Source of the DNA: Camellia lanceoleosa
Taxonomy: Eukaryota; Streptophyta; Magnoliopsida; Ericales; Theaceae
Length of the DNA: 64,000 nucleotides
Assembly (NCBI GenBank): GCA_025200525.1
Contig: CM045762.1
Coordinates: forward strand, 191,853,154 to 191,917,153
Direction of reading: 5' to 3'
Part shown: positions 48,071 to 59,404 of the stretch, in pieces
Numbering within the stretch: position 1 is the stretch's first letter
How the letters are laid out: each line of letters opens with the position of its first letter
Program-made: the position numbers and the translations under genes
The notes under the pieces: model-generated
The model's database searches: none
What the model saw: only the letters and a program-made list of their open reading frames with translations
What the model was told of the DNA's origin: nothing

Positions 48071-50608
48071 ATCTATAAACCAAAAGAACCAAATGAAAAC
48101 CCTGGTTAAGACGCCAACTAGCAAGATGGCATAATCTAGGTTTTCTCAGGCAGATTGGGTTAAAAAAAAACTAACGAGAAATCCATAAGCACACACACAA
48201 TGCTTATTTTGTGTTACCTTAGCATAAGCAGAGTAGTGCCCTCCACCAAGGCCACCATAGTGGTTGCTAATGGCATACAGCTCATATACATGAGACTGTC
48301 CAAATGCATCATTAAATTTCACATACTTGCTTAAATCAAGATTGTGAATCGGGAAATTCACAAAGGTGTCTAGTTTGTTCTTCAGGTATCGGCTGTATGA
48401 GAACCGTTTTAAGTGAAAGACTAGTATATCTGGCTTGCCTGTGTTCCTTGCAGAGGGCAGTACCTACATTGAAATTTTGAAACAACAAAAAATGAGGCAG
48501 TAATACTTGAGGTGAATTGCTCTGAAAATATGCAATTCGGCCGGTCAAAAGCATTAAAAGTATTCTACCACATGTCATCAGGCCCTAAAGGTTCCTCCTT
48601 TAAAAATGCATCCAAGCATGAAAATAGAGAGATAGCTTCTTGTCGAGTTTTTTTCACGGTAAGCTCGGTCTTGTGAACCTCAGGAACATCCTTTAAGTAG
48701 CTGGAATCATATAATTTGTGTTCTTTATCAGTCCAATCCAGCATAACTTTAACCAGTTGACCAGTTTTTATGAGTGAATCCTTTGAAATAGGCCTGCAGT
48801 TCAAACCTCTGTTATCTGTTATGCAGAGCTGAAAGCTGAACTCCCTGCAGGACATTTCTTCCAGTTCTAAGCTGTCCATCAACTGGTTTCCAGGTCCAGA
48901 ATGGGTAGCGTAGATGTTTGCTGATTCATCAATAGCTTTCACAGCAGAGCCATTTTCCTGGCCACTATGAACAATAGTTGAACTAAAATAAGTTTTCTTT
49001 CTCAATGGAGACAACACTCTACTAATAGCAAGATCGATGTCAGCTCCAGTTTGTGTGTCCTCCAGATAAGTAACCAGTGGTGTCAAGAAAAGTTTCCTCT
49101 CACTGCCCTTGAAATTATCTGACAAACATCTGGAAAGCAATGATGCTTTAGTTACAAGGGAAAAGTCTTAAAACTAATAAATGTTTACTTAAAACAAAGG
49201 TGTCATCTATCCTAGTACACAGCAACCGGACTTGAGACCTGGGTTACATCCCACCTTCATTCACTTCTTTTATTATTTTTCCTTCCTTTTTGGTTTTTTG
49301 TTTAAGGGTTATTCCTATAATGTAGCTCATTGCCTTCAGACCAAAAAACTAAAAAGATCAATCAGAGCATCTATGCAACTAGGCAATTTGGCATCCTAAC
49401 AAGGAAATAAAAACCATAGACTCATACAGACATGTCAACTCTACCCAATAAAGACCAAAACACACAAGGCATGCTAGGATTCGAGATTTTTGAACCTTAG
49501 CCAAGTGGAAACCTAACAACTATGGATTCAAGAACGAGAACTCACTTTTCTAAGTATTGATGACATATCTCTAGTCTTGTTAATTCTGCCCGCTTTGGAA
49601 GCCTGTAGGCTACAATATGTTCATCATCTTTTATAGAAGGTAATCGTTCCGAAGGGCTCTCTAAATATCGATATATTCGATGTTCGTAAACCTGCATATT
49701 AAAAATCCAGGGCTTCGGAAGACTAATACATAAAGAATTAGCAAAAGATTAGTAAATATATAACAGAAGTCAAGAAGATATAAATTACCTCTGCAAGCAA
49801 CAGGCTTTCATCGCTCCTTAAGCAGCATGCAGTACTCAGAGCCTGACTGAGATCTTTACAGAAGCCATCTTTTAGGACAGTAACAGTGTATTGTGTTGGA
49901 AGACCACTCACATCACCATAAAATACGGTTACTGTCATTGTCCGAGTGGCAGTAGAAGGTAGCGGCAAAGACAAGTACATGAAGGGGTCGAATGTTATTG
50001 AAATTTTTTTGCAAATTGGGCAAACCAATGTTGATTTATATTGGCCCTGGGTATTTTGTAAACAAGAAGTCAGCTTATTATTAAACAATGACAAAATACA
50101 ATGAAAACAAATGTGGTAGGGAACAGTAACTAATTGTGTTAAAACTGCAACCACAATTAAGGATGACAAGAACTGATCAATCCCCTCCCCACAAAACACA
50201 TATGAAAAATTGTTTAAATAAATAAATAAATAATAAAAATTGATAAATCCTACCAGAAACTACCAGTTATAGACATCTGACATTTATCATAACCAATTAC
50301 TGCAACCAAGTCAAGTTAGCCAATGAAAGAACCTAGAATTCCCAAATAAAAAGACTACAATAATGTCTTATCAGTCCAGTTGTCAGTAACTGCTAACAGC
50401 ATTCACCCTCCTCCCCAACCCCCACCAACACAAAAAAAAGTTTAGATAAGGGAAAACATACTAAAATAAGTTGGCCTGCCATGTTTAGACACACACACAC
50501 ACACAAAGAAAGAAAAAGAAGAATAGAAAGAAAAACAAGCAAAAAATAAGCTCCCATTAAATTTTCGAAAACTAATCTTAATTTGTCAAAAAATTATAAT
50601 CTACACTA

Positions 50609-50953
<345 letters not shown>

Positions 50954-51539
50954 CTATAGTAAAAATTCATTCTTTCTTCTAATTATTGACAAGGGATGAA
51001 AAAAAGAAATGAGTGGAATGAAATTGCTTTTTATACATTTTATGCAAAAGGTAGCAAACAACAAAACAACAATTGAATGGCTACATATGTGAAGAGAAGT
51101 CTCACATCGCTTGGGTACTAAAGTAATGTTTAGCATAAAAGCGTGAGGGCACCCTCACCTCAATAGCTAGCTTTTGGGGACAATGTAACAACATAAAGTT
51201 TGTCTAAATAGCAATTTTGTCTGTCTGATATTGGATTACTAGTACCAAGACAATCAACTAAACACTAACAACTCTACAGCTGAATTGGAAAAACAGGTGG
51301 TGTACAATCAGAAGATGAAAATGGCACAAGAAAGAACTACAACTAGGGTTTCTAAAAATATTCTCAATCAATATTAATTCATTCAAAATTGAAACTATTC
51401 CTTACGCCATCCAATTATTTATATGTTCACCAATAGAAAAATGGAAAATTAATAAATAAAATTATAAACTAAATCTCCTAAATTAGTATTTGACTTCCTA
51501 TAGACTTCTCTCGTGCATACAATAGGTCATTAGACCTTC

Positions 51540-52480
51540 TTTTCCTTGATCCCCACATCATTTCTCCCTGTCTGAAAAGGACTCTCATCTGGAGAGTAAT
51601 GACCAAGAAAATGCTCCAAAAGTGCGGGATCAAGTTGATGAAACTCAGCCTCAGTGATCCATGTGTCGTCGTTTGACCGATACTTCCATCTCACAAGATA
51701 GCAACAAAAACCATCCTTAGAAGAATTAACATCCTAAGTGTCAAGGACCTTGTCAATCTGATCATCATGAAACTGCAGAGGTGGTGAAGAATGAGGAACA
51801 AAAACTAGCACTGATCGAGAAGGGAAACCTTCTAACAAAGTGGGAGGCACAAAAATGACTCGATAAGGCAACAAATCCTCAACATTAGGACTAATATTAA
51901 TATTGGAAGACAAATTGAGTAAATATGCATCAACTCCAATTTTGCAAATGATAAGAAAATGTCCAATGGCTCGGGCATGAAATTTTTTGAATGAATGTTT
52001 GGAATAATGCTCAAGGCGCACACAAAACATGACATAATCCCTTCATTAAATTCTAGTTTCCTACGGTGCACATCAACAAGAAGTTTATAATGTTCGTTAC
52101 TCAATAGTAATTTTCCTCTTAATATTGACATGCAAGTCATGAATGTGTATGGCAAATGATTCAGCAAATTCAGAAAGATTGGCATCAAGAGGCAATAGGA
52201 TAAGGTCAATGTGCTGGAGAAGGATGGGCATTTCACAAATGTATGAAATTTGTTGGTGTGTTTCCACTCATCATCTCTCACAGGAGTGGATAAAATGCAC
52301 CTCATGACACTAATGCGAGTGTCAGCATACTCTTCAAATTCTTTACCCTCTTCTGCTTTACACTATATAACGAGTCCTCTACAGGGGTAATAACTTAGTC
52401 AACATCCTCTCCTGTTAACTCCTTTAATTCCTAGTCAATAATGGCCAAGGTACGACAAGGACAATGAGAACTAATGTGCC
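51540..52480 (-). pseudogene. Decayed chromovirus pol end (integrase C-terminus and chromodomain)
   Basis: On the minus strand, KKFHARAIGHFLIICKIG and then NVEDLLPYR match the integrase C-terminal region of Ty3/gypsy chromoviruses. IDKVLDTQ, then FCCYLVRWKYRSNDDTWITE and LDPALLEHFL match a chromodomain. There are several frame changes and no LTRs. It lies in the UBP intron between 50953 and 55277. Confidence 0.75.
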
Positions 52481-52498
52481 CCTTACCGTGAATAGTTT

Positions 52499-54147
52499 AA
52501 CCTATGATACACAGACACCAAACACGACACGAACACACGGACATGCAAATTTTCAAAAAATGGAGGACACGACAGGCTAAGGACACGTTTAATATATATA
52601 ATTTTATTTATTTATTATATGTCTAAAATTTGAAGAAAAAAAAAATCATTCAGTGTGTTTGGTTTCAGTTTTTTGAATTCAGTTTTCTGGAAATTGATTT
52701 TTTTCTTTTTCGTGTTTTTTTGTTTTTAGTGAATATTCTTAAAATTTTAAGTAATTTTTTTACTTTTTTAGATGTACCTTACTTAGATGTATCTAAATAA
52801 TAAAATATTTGTGAACAAATATTTTAAAAAATTAATAAATACACAAAAATATGAAAAATGTATTGAATTTTTGTTTTTTTTTTTTTTTTTTGTATTTTTA
52901 GTATTTAGTGAATTTTTTAAAGTTTTTTTTCACAAATATTACACTTTTTAAGTTTATTTATGTTGGGTGTGTCTAAAAATAAAAATAAAAAAATTTCTTA
53001 AAATATTAAAAAAATTCAATGAAAACAAAATAACATGAAAAATGAAAAAGTAGAATTTTCTGAAAATAAATTCTAAAAACTAAAACCAAACAGAGTGATT
53101 AATTCCTACAAAATTACAATAATAATAAAATTAATAAACACATTACCTAAAATTTTGAGAAACTTACGTATAGGTCCTAATAGATTGACTTATTTTCTAA
53201 TAGGTGATATGATAATTAATGGTGTTTTTCATCAAACACTATTAAAAAATGTTACTAATTGTTAATTTTTAGAGACAACTTGAAAATTGTCACAAAAAAT
53301 GTCGCTAATTATAAATTTTAGCGACAGTTTAAAAAAAATCGTCACAAAAAAATATAACTAATTTTCAACTTTCAGCGACAGTTTGAAAAATTCGTTACAG
53401 AAAAACATCACTAATTGGAAGTTCTAGAAACAATTTATAAAAATCGTGACAACAAAAATCACTAATTATCAATTTTTAGCGGCATGCAAAAAATCGTCAC
53501 AAAAAATTATTTTTAGGGATGATTTTATTAGGACTTATTTTCATTAGGACTTGATAGGAATTAAGTCCAATTATTAGGGCCTATTGGTAATCTATCCTAA
53601 ATTTTTTGTAATAAAAGTTGATTTTTTTTTCAAATAAAAATAATATGTTTTTATAAATTTTAGGTTCAATAAAAACATGGATATCAAAAAGAACAAGAAA
53701 AAGAAAAAAGAAAATAAAGGGAGGGAAGGAGACGACATCAGGAGAAAAAAAGGAGGGGGGGAGGGGAGAGAAAAAAAGAGAAGAAAAATGTAAGTAGGAG
53801 AGAGACAAAAAAAGGGGGAGAAACAAAATCAAAAAAGGAAGGAGGAGAAGAAAACAAAGAGAAGAAGATAAAAGACAAAGTCATGAAATAGGTTAGGGTT
53901 TCTTCGATCTCTTCTCTTCCCTTAATCTCTCTCTCTCTCTCCTCTCCAATAGGTTCAGGACTTGTTCGATCCACCTCGCGCATCTGAAACGTGTCATCGT
54001 GTGTCCACTGCGTGTTCGACTAGAAAAATTCCAAAAAAAAGAGGGGACACGTAAAGGAGAGCGTCGAACACATGTCCATAGCGTGTCTGATGCGTGTCTT
54101 TGTCCAACACTCATACGCAAGCCTCAGGGAGGTGTCTGTGCTTCATC
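52499..54147. mobile_element. Possible DNA transposon with GTGTC-rich inverted ends
   Basis: The left end (CTATGATACACAGACACC, then ACACGACACGAACAC) is matched in inverse orientation by the right end (GGTGTCTGTGCTTCATCGAT) with GTGTC words subterminally. TTTAA occurs outside both ends as a weak candidate duplication. The interior is non-coding and contains a CACTA-like array. Confidence 0.4.
53237..53520 (+). repeat. CACTA-like subterminal repeat array
   Basis: CACTATTAAAAAATG at 53237 is followed by about five imperfect repeats of a ~55-bp unit combining GTCGCTAATT, TTTTAGCGACAGTTT and AAATCGTCACAAAAA. This vocabulary is characteristic of plant CACTA (En/Spm) element ends. The opposite end was not identified. 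Confidence 0.55.
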
Positions 54148-54159
54148 GATTTTAACAGA

Positions 54160-54980
54160 TGATGCAGGAAGAAGCCTGTCAAGAACTAGCAAACAAGAAT
54201 GCCCATGTTAGAGAGTGTCAAGTTCTAAATTTGGGTAGAAGGGTCCCATTTGCCGTCCAATCTAACGGAGTAGGAAACCATAGGGATTTCCCAAGGTATG
54301 TTGAGGACTTTGAGGATGAATTTGAGTTTCATAGGGCACTTAGACCACTAGGTAGGCACTAAGAGGGACACCAGTAGTGATCTCCACAAAGGTATCACCA
54401 TGATCAGCCTAGGTATCATATTTAGGCGCCTAGAGACATCACAAAACATGTCTAAGTAGAAGCCCCGACCTATGATGGTTGAATGGATCCTATTATTTTC
54501 TTAGATTGTCTTGAGTATATGGACGACTATTTTGATTGGTATAACACACTGGGCGATCAACGAATTCATTTTACTGAAATGAAATTTGTTGGTCCTACCA
54601 AATGACATTGGCACGGCAGCCTAAATAATTTGGAGAGTCTAGGAGAGCCGCCCATCACATTATAGGCTGAAATGAAACTGCAATTGAAGACGAAGTATCT
54701 TTCCACATACCATAGGGGAGGCAATTGCTTAACTTGAGACAATTTTCCTCTAGTGTGATCGATTACTTGAGTAAGTTTGATGAACTTTCCCAACGATGTG
54801 AGATTATAGAAGAACCTTGGATAAGATTCACCAAATTTGACAATGGGTGGAGAATTGAGATCGAAAGGGAGGTCAACTTACATTCACCTGACACAATAGG
54901 AAAGCCTTACCAAAAGGCTCCAGAGATTAAGAAGTATCATAAGCTTTCTACCTCGAGGCATCTAGCTTCCGGGAGAACCC
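54160..54980 (+). pseudogene. Decayed Ty3/gypsy gag fragment
   Basis: Plus-strand translations in shifting frames give DFPRYVEDFEDEFE, MDPIIFLDCLEYMDDYFDWY, LGEPPITL, KLQLKTKYLS, SKFDELSQRCEIIEEPW and RIEIEREVNLHSPDTI. These follow the capsid domain of Ty3/gypsy gag with many stops. The orientation is opposite to the chromovirus pol end at 51.5-52.5 kb, so the two pieces come from different or rearranged insertions. Confidence 0.75.
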
Positions 54981-56172
54981 ACATAGCCTAAGTCTGTCTC
55001 ATTTATACCCCAGGCATGTTTGGACAGTTGTCGAGGAGTGTCCAACCATTTACATGGAGTTAGTCACATTATCAAAATACCATCCATACAGTGCAGAGAT
55101 TGTTTTCCAGTTAGTCTCTTCATGCAATTTCTTCAACTGTTTATTATTTGCTTCTATAAAGAATCATGACAGCAAAAACTTCGCAAAAATGGTAGAGCCT
55201 AGTGGAAGAGGCACATAGGGTCTATTAAATTGAGAGCACAGTAACTAGGAGTAATAAGATGTCATGTAATACTAACTTGAGAATCATGCTGATTGAACCC
55301 ACTAAACTGGGGAGCAAATCGAGCAAGTTTTCCCTTAAATGCACGGGGGACAATTGGTGTCCGCCCAGAAGACCAGAGTTTTCTCAGTAACTCGCCAAAT
55401 GCAATTGCAAGCTCGCCCTGCACAACTATAACAGATATTAGAGACTTTACGCAAAGTGTTATGTAAAATAAACTTTCCATGATTAATTAGGACAGCCACA
55501 TACATGCAAACCTAAAGGATTCTGCCTGTTGATCCCATCAGTGTAATCTTGAAAGAAGTACTCAACAAGGGGAGGAGTATGGACTAAACACTGAACAGCA
55601 CTATTCATAAAACAAGTATTTCCCAAATTCTGCAATCCTGCCAAACCTCCCTTATCTGCTTTCACGGCAGTCCTTGAAATGTCAAAACCATCTTCCATAT
55701 CTGCAAAACCCGAACTTAATGTATTTCCTTGATTAAACTTGGAATCAAAACTGGTTGAGTCACCATTGGACAAAGTTGGGCCCCCAGCAATTGTCACAGA
55801 CGATCTTGATGGTTCTATTGGAACCAAAGCCAATGCATTTCCTGTTGAATACATGCCAAATCCAGAGGGCCAAAATCCATCAACTTCCACCTCCAGAAGA
55901 ATCTGCACAGATAACAATACATCAAGAAATTGGCTAACATGTAATCAAAATGTGAATATGCAAAATTGGATGTAAATATGGAACCAAAATAAAAAAGAAA
56001 ACAAAAAATATAACTCTATTGCGATAAGGCTTAGTTTGACTTGAGTTACGTATCCAATAAGTAATGTACAAGTGATGCAATATACCAACAAGATGTCCGA
56101 AACTTATCAACATATTTAATGAAACGTGAGTGATAAATAAATTCATTAGACAACATCAAAAGAAACAAAAAA

Positions 56173-56412
56173 TGTAGGAAATTAATGTATAGATATTATT
56201 GATTGATTGTATTCAATATCTTGTGTCTTACATTTACAAGGAATAAGCTCTCTTTATAGAGAGGAGAAGGAGACAATAGGGGCAATAAACAAGTTGCCAT
56301 AATGGAGCACTAAACTAAATGGAGCACTTACACTAATGGAGCATTACACTAACTATAGTGGAGCATTACACTAATGGAGCATTACACTAACAATGGAGCA
56401 CTTACACTAATA
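56173..56412 (-). repeat. LTR (left, 3' in element orientation)
   Basis: Begins TGTAGGAAATTAATG and ends CACTTACACTAATA on the plus strand; identical to 58845-59084. Internally it repeats AATGGAGCATTACACTAA words several times. Confidence 0.95.
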
Positions 56413-56514
56413 GCCCCCCTCAAACTCAAGGAGGGTAGGTACTAACCAACTTGAGTTTGGAGAGAGTAACAAAACAGGAAAAAATAATCTGACAAATAAA
56501 AGAAAAACGGATAG

Positions 56515-56960
56515 GAGACACTGTATGGTCGTATCAGACCGATGTAGAAGACAGTTTATGGGGTCATGTCGGACCGTTGGTAGAAGATAGTTTAGGGGGT
56601 CATATCGGACCGATGTAGAAAACAGTTTATGGGGTCATGTCGGACCGTTGTAGAAAACAGTTTACTGGGTCATGTCGGACCGTTGTAGAAAAGAACCGAA
56701 ATCAATGTCGGAACAGTTTACCGAGTCTTGTCGGACCCATATAGGAGCTAACCGGAATCAATGTCGGGACAGTTTACAGAGTCTTGTCGGACCCATATAG
56801 GAGCTAACCGGAATCAATGTCGGGACAGTTTACAGAGTCTTGTCGGACCCATAAAAGTTGCACCCTCAAAAGGCGTGCCCAATCTTATCAAAAGGCGTGC
56901 CATCAAAAGACATGCCATCAAAAGGCGTGCCATTAAAAGATGTGCCCGACAGCCATCAAA
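56515..56960 (+). repeat. Tandem arrays inside the captured-gene element
   Basis: First array, about 56515-56860: TCATGTCGGACCGTTGTAG and CAGTTTA words at 35-40-bp steps, changing to a ~67-bp unit with AACCGGAATCAATGTCGGGAC and TTGTCGGACCCATA. Second array, about 56868-56960: CCATCAAAAGGCGTGCC repeated about five times. Confidence 0.88.
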
Positions 56961-57125
56961 AGGCGCGCCGATTTGTCGTCTGGCGTTGAGAGGCGCGTAA
57001 GGCGCGTGTCTGCTTTGCCTATTTAAACCAAGGCGAGGCTGCTGCTGATGCAGAACAAACCAGCTAAAAACCTCTGAAAAAATTCTTCATTTTCTTGAGA
57101 GAGATACTCTGAAAAACCTCTGAAA

Positions 57126-57440
57126 ATGGCTTCTTCTTCCCGTTCCGCTACCCAGAACATAGCCTCTTCTTCCCGAGGTCTGCTCACTCTCTTTCCCGAC
57201 CTCAATGAGTGCACAAGAGAGATAACCGGGGAAGTTGCCCTGGAACCGCAACCAAGCGCCCCTGGACCAAGCGCCCCTGGTTTTGCGCCTTTGAACTTTC
57301 CGATGCTGTCTGTGGAGCAAAGAATGGCTGCACAGTCGGATATTGAGGCGAATTATTACACACTGAAGTCATGTGTTGAGACCATGACTGCGGTCTCAAA
57401 CCTGTCGCACCGGCTTCAGAGTAGGACAAACGAGATCTAA
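57126..57440 (+). CDS. Small uncharacterised frame in the LTR element (ORF 1)
   Basis: 104 codons starting [18 protein letters not shown], then [11 protein letters not shown] and a Pro/Ala-rich part ([19 protein letters not shown]). A TATA-like CTATTTAAACC lies about 105 bp upstream (57018-57028) and a C/A-rich leader follows, so it looks like a real promoter-leader-start layout. The frame ends at TAA 57438-57440, a few bases before ORF 2. I do not recognise it. It runs antisense to the element's own orientation. Confidence 0.45.
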   Translation: MASSSRSATQNIASSSRGLLTLFPDLNECTREITGEVALEPQPSAPGPSAPGFAPLNFPMLSVEQRMAAQSDIEANYYTLKSCVETMTAVSNLSHRLQSRTNEI

Positions 57441-57454
57441 GCGATTAACGCTTA

Positions 57455-57700
57455 ATGGCTCTGCTCCAGGGCATGTATAAGGATGCCCGAGCAGAGATAT
57501 GTGGGCTAAAGGCAGAAAACAAGGAACTGAAGCGGAAGGCCACCGTGATGCTCAGATTTGGAGGTCTTCCATATGCGGCGGTGGAGGAGCAGCGGGAACA
57601 GAACGTGCTCGGTGGCGTCGGAAACACAGAGGCAGCACCGGCAAGGGACGCCCAAGACAAAGGCAAGAAGAAGAGAACAGCTGAAGAGGCAAAGAAGTGA
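57455..57700 (+). CDS. Small uncharacterised coiled-coil frame in the LTR element (ORF 2)
   Basis: 81 codons: MALLQGMYKDARAEICGLKA, then ENKELKRKATVMLR, coiled-coil-like, ending in a Lys/Glu-rich tail (KGKKKRTAEEAKK). It begins 15 bp after ORF 1's stop and may once have been one reading frame with it (NEI - stop - AINA - stop). A run of about 23-34 T follows the stop. Family unknown. Confidence 0.45.
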   Translation: MALLQGMYKDARAEICGLKAENKELKRKATVMLRFGGLPYAAVEEQREQNVLGGVGNTEAAPARDAQDKGKKKRTAEEAKK

Positions 57701-57908
57701 GGCCGTTTTTTTTTTTTTTTTTTTTTTTTTTTTGTAAAATGGTGATCGGGTTTGATCCCCGGCATGAATAAAATAAGGTTGGTGACATTACAGCAATTGC
57801 TTTCTCTTTTTGGATGACCCAGATTTTTATTTTTTATTTTTTTTCTGAGTATTCTAATTCTTGGAGAAGAAATCAAAGCCAAATGGCCCCCCAGATCCAA
57901 ATCCCCCT

Positions 57909-58510
57909 TAAGACCAGCTCCATGAATTGAAGTCCTAGTTTGGCAGCCTCAGTATTGGCAGACCTAACCAAATCTACAAAACCCGGAAGGCATCCTTTAC
58001 TGACAAGGGAAACCAAGTGATCCAGAATCAAACTTGGCCTTCCGGAACCTTCAGAAGGAGCAACACAGAGGTTACCTAAAACATATGCGACAGCCTTTCT
58101 TATGTCAAACGGTTCTGTTGAAAGTAGTCGCAGTAACAATGGTACAGCTTCACTTGAATAAATCAACTGCTTGTGTTCAATGGAACCAGCTGCTATGTTA
58201 GATAGCACCCAAGCTGCTTCCTTCTTCAATACCCGGTGCTCACTTTTCAGACATTTAATTAGAGCTGCTATGACATTATCTGTGATTCCATGTCCAGCAA
58301 CAAGAACATTAGTTTTGTGAGCATCACCGGCAACAAGATTACCTAGACTACGCAGTACCGGAATGAGCAATTGCAAGCTATTTGATGTTGCCAGTCTTTC
58401 CACAAGTAATTGAAGGAGATCACTCTTCACCAACATGCCGAAAGCAACATTGGAAAGGGCTGAAAGATACACAACCACCCATGCTACTTCTGTTGCCAGC
58501 TCCTCGCCTG
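57909..58510 (-). pseudogene. IMPA9: Importin-alpha (IMPA-9-like) fragment A, intronless
   Basis: Minus-strand frame of about 200 codons: EELATEVAWVVVYLSALSNV, LLQLLVERLATSNSLQLL, VLKKEAAWVLSNIAAGS, IRKAVAYVLGNLCV, FVDLVRSANTEAAKLGLQF and MELVLRG, then breaks off. These are consecutive ARM repeats of the plant importin-alpha-9 type nuclear-import receptor, which binds nuclear localisation signals. There are no introns across about 600 bp, whereas plant IMPA-9 genes, as I recall, are split into several exons, so an mRNA template is likely. The piece preceding it in the protein is next door on the other strand. Confidence 0.88.
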
Positions 58511-58750
58511 TTGCTGAGCAGTGTGCATGGGCATTGGGAAATGTTGTTGGTGAAGGGGAAGAACTTAGAAAAGTTCTGCTCTCGCAAGGAGCCTTACTAC
58601 CTCTTGCAAGAATGATGCTGCCAAATAAGGGTTCAACTGTGAGAACAGCTGCTTGGGCACTTTCAAATTTAATCAAGGGACCTGATCCAAGTGCGGCAAC
58701 AGAACTCATAAAAATTGATGGGGTACTTGATGCAATCACTCGAGCTTTGC
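58493..58750 (+). pseudogene. IMPA9: Importin-alpha (IMPA-9-like) fragment B, inverted
   Basis: The plus strand reads SSPVAEQCAWALGNVVGEGE, LSQGALLPLARMMLPNKGS, VRTAAWALSNLIKGPDP and ELIKIDGVLDAI, then diverges. In the intact protein this ARM block lies immediately before fragment A. Here it is joined head to head with it at about 58493-58510, and the junction has a short overlap (CTCCTCGCC region). This is a direct sign of inversion or template switching during capture. Confidence 0.88.
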
Positions 58751-58844
58751 TCTTCCAAATTCACACTCCAATCTCTTCCCAAGAAGCAACTGAGAGACAG
58801 TTTTGAAGCTTCCTTTCCTAGTCATCAATGGCGGACGAAACCCT

Positions 58845-59084
58845 TGTAGGAAATTAATGTATAGATATTATTGATTGATTGTATTCAATATCTTGTGTCT
58901 TACATTTACAAGGAATAAGCTCTCTTTATAGAGAGGAGAAGGAGACAATAGGGGCAATAAACAAGTTGCCATAATGGAGCACTAAACTAAATGGAGCACT
59001 TACACTAATGGAGCATTACACTAACTATAGTGGAGCATTACACTAATGGAGCATTACACTAACAATGGAGCACTTACACTAATA
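58845..59084 (-). repeat. LTR (right, 5' in element orientation)
   Basis: Identical to the left LTR over 240 bp by eye. Confidence 0.95.
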
Positions 59085-59404
59085 AAAAATTTACACTTCA
59101 AGCCTTGAATCAAGTGGAACTTTTCCTACAAGGAAATAATAAAAAAATGGGTCTTTTGTGGAGTTCACGGAAAACCAGAGGAAATGCTTAAAAATCATAT
59201 TATGCATGCAACAACAACAACAAACACACACACACACACACACACACATACATAGAATCAAATGTTGTTTTTACTTACCTTTCTTCAATTTGTCACTAGG
59301 AAGATTGCAACAACTCCCCCAAATTTTTTTTTTTTTGCAACACTCTGTAAACTACTTCGACTACTACAAAGCTTATTTCTAGTCCTATCCAACTACCTAC
59401 AAAT

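Larger units (their letters stand above)
56173..59084 (-). mobile_element. Non-autonomous LTR element carrying captured importin-alpha sequence
   Basis: Two identical 240-bp LTRs (56173-56412, 58845-59084) are flanked by AAAAA on both sides (56168-56172, 59085-59089). On the minus strand a polypurine tract (TTGAGTTTGAGGGGGGC) directly precedes the left LTR, so the element reads leftward. No normal PBS follows the right LTR. The 2.4-kb interior has no retroelement protein. It holds two tandem arrays, two small plus-strand frames, a T run, and two importin-alpha segments in opposite orientations. LTR identity implies recent insertion. It lies in a UBP intron. Gene capture by template switching is the best explanation; an artefact would need an identical LTR pair by chance. 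Confidence 0.88.

Noticed and set aside
53738..53983. Minus-strand Phe/Ser/Pro-rich frame
   Set aside because: Purine-rich tract on the plus strand gives an open but meaningless frame.
57736..57765. tRNA-like T-arm (GGGTTTGATCCCCGG)
   Set aside because: No cloverleaf, A box or acceptor stem could be formed around it; possible decayed SINE at best.
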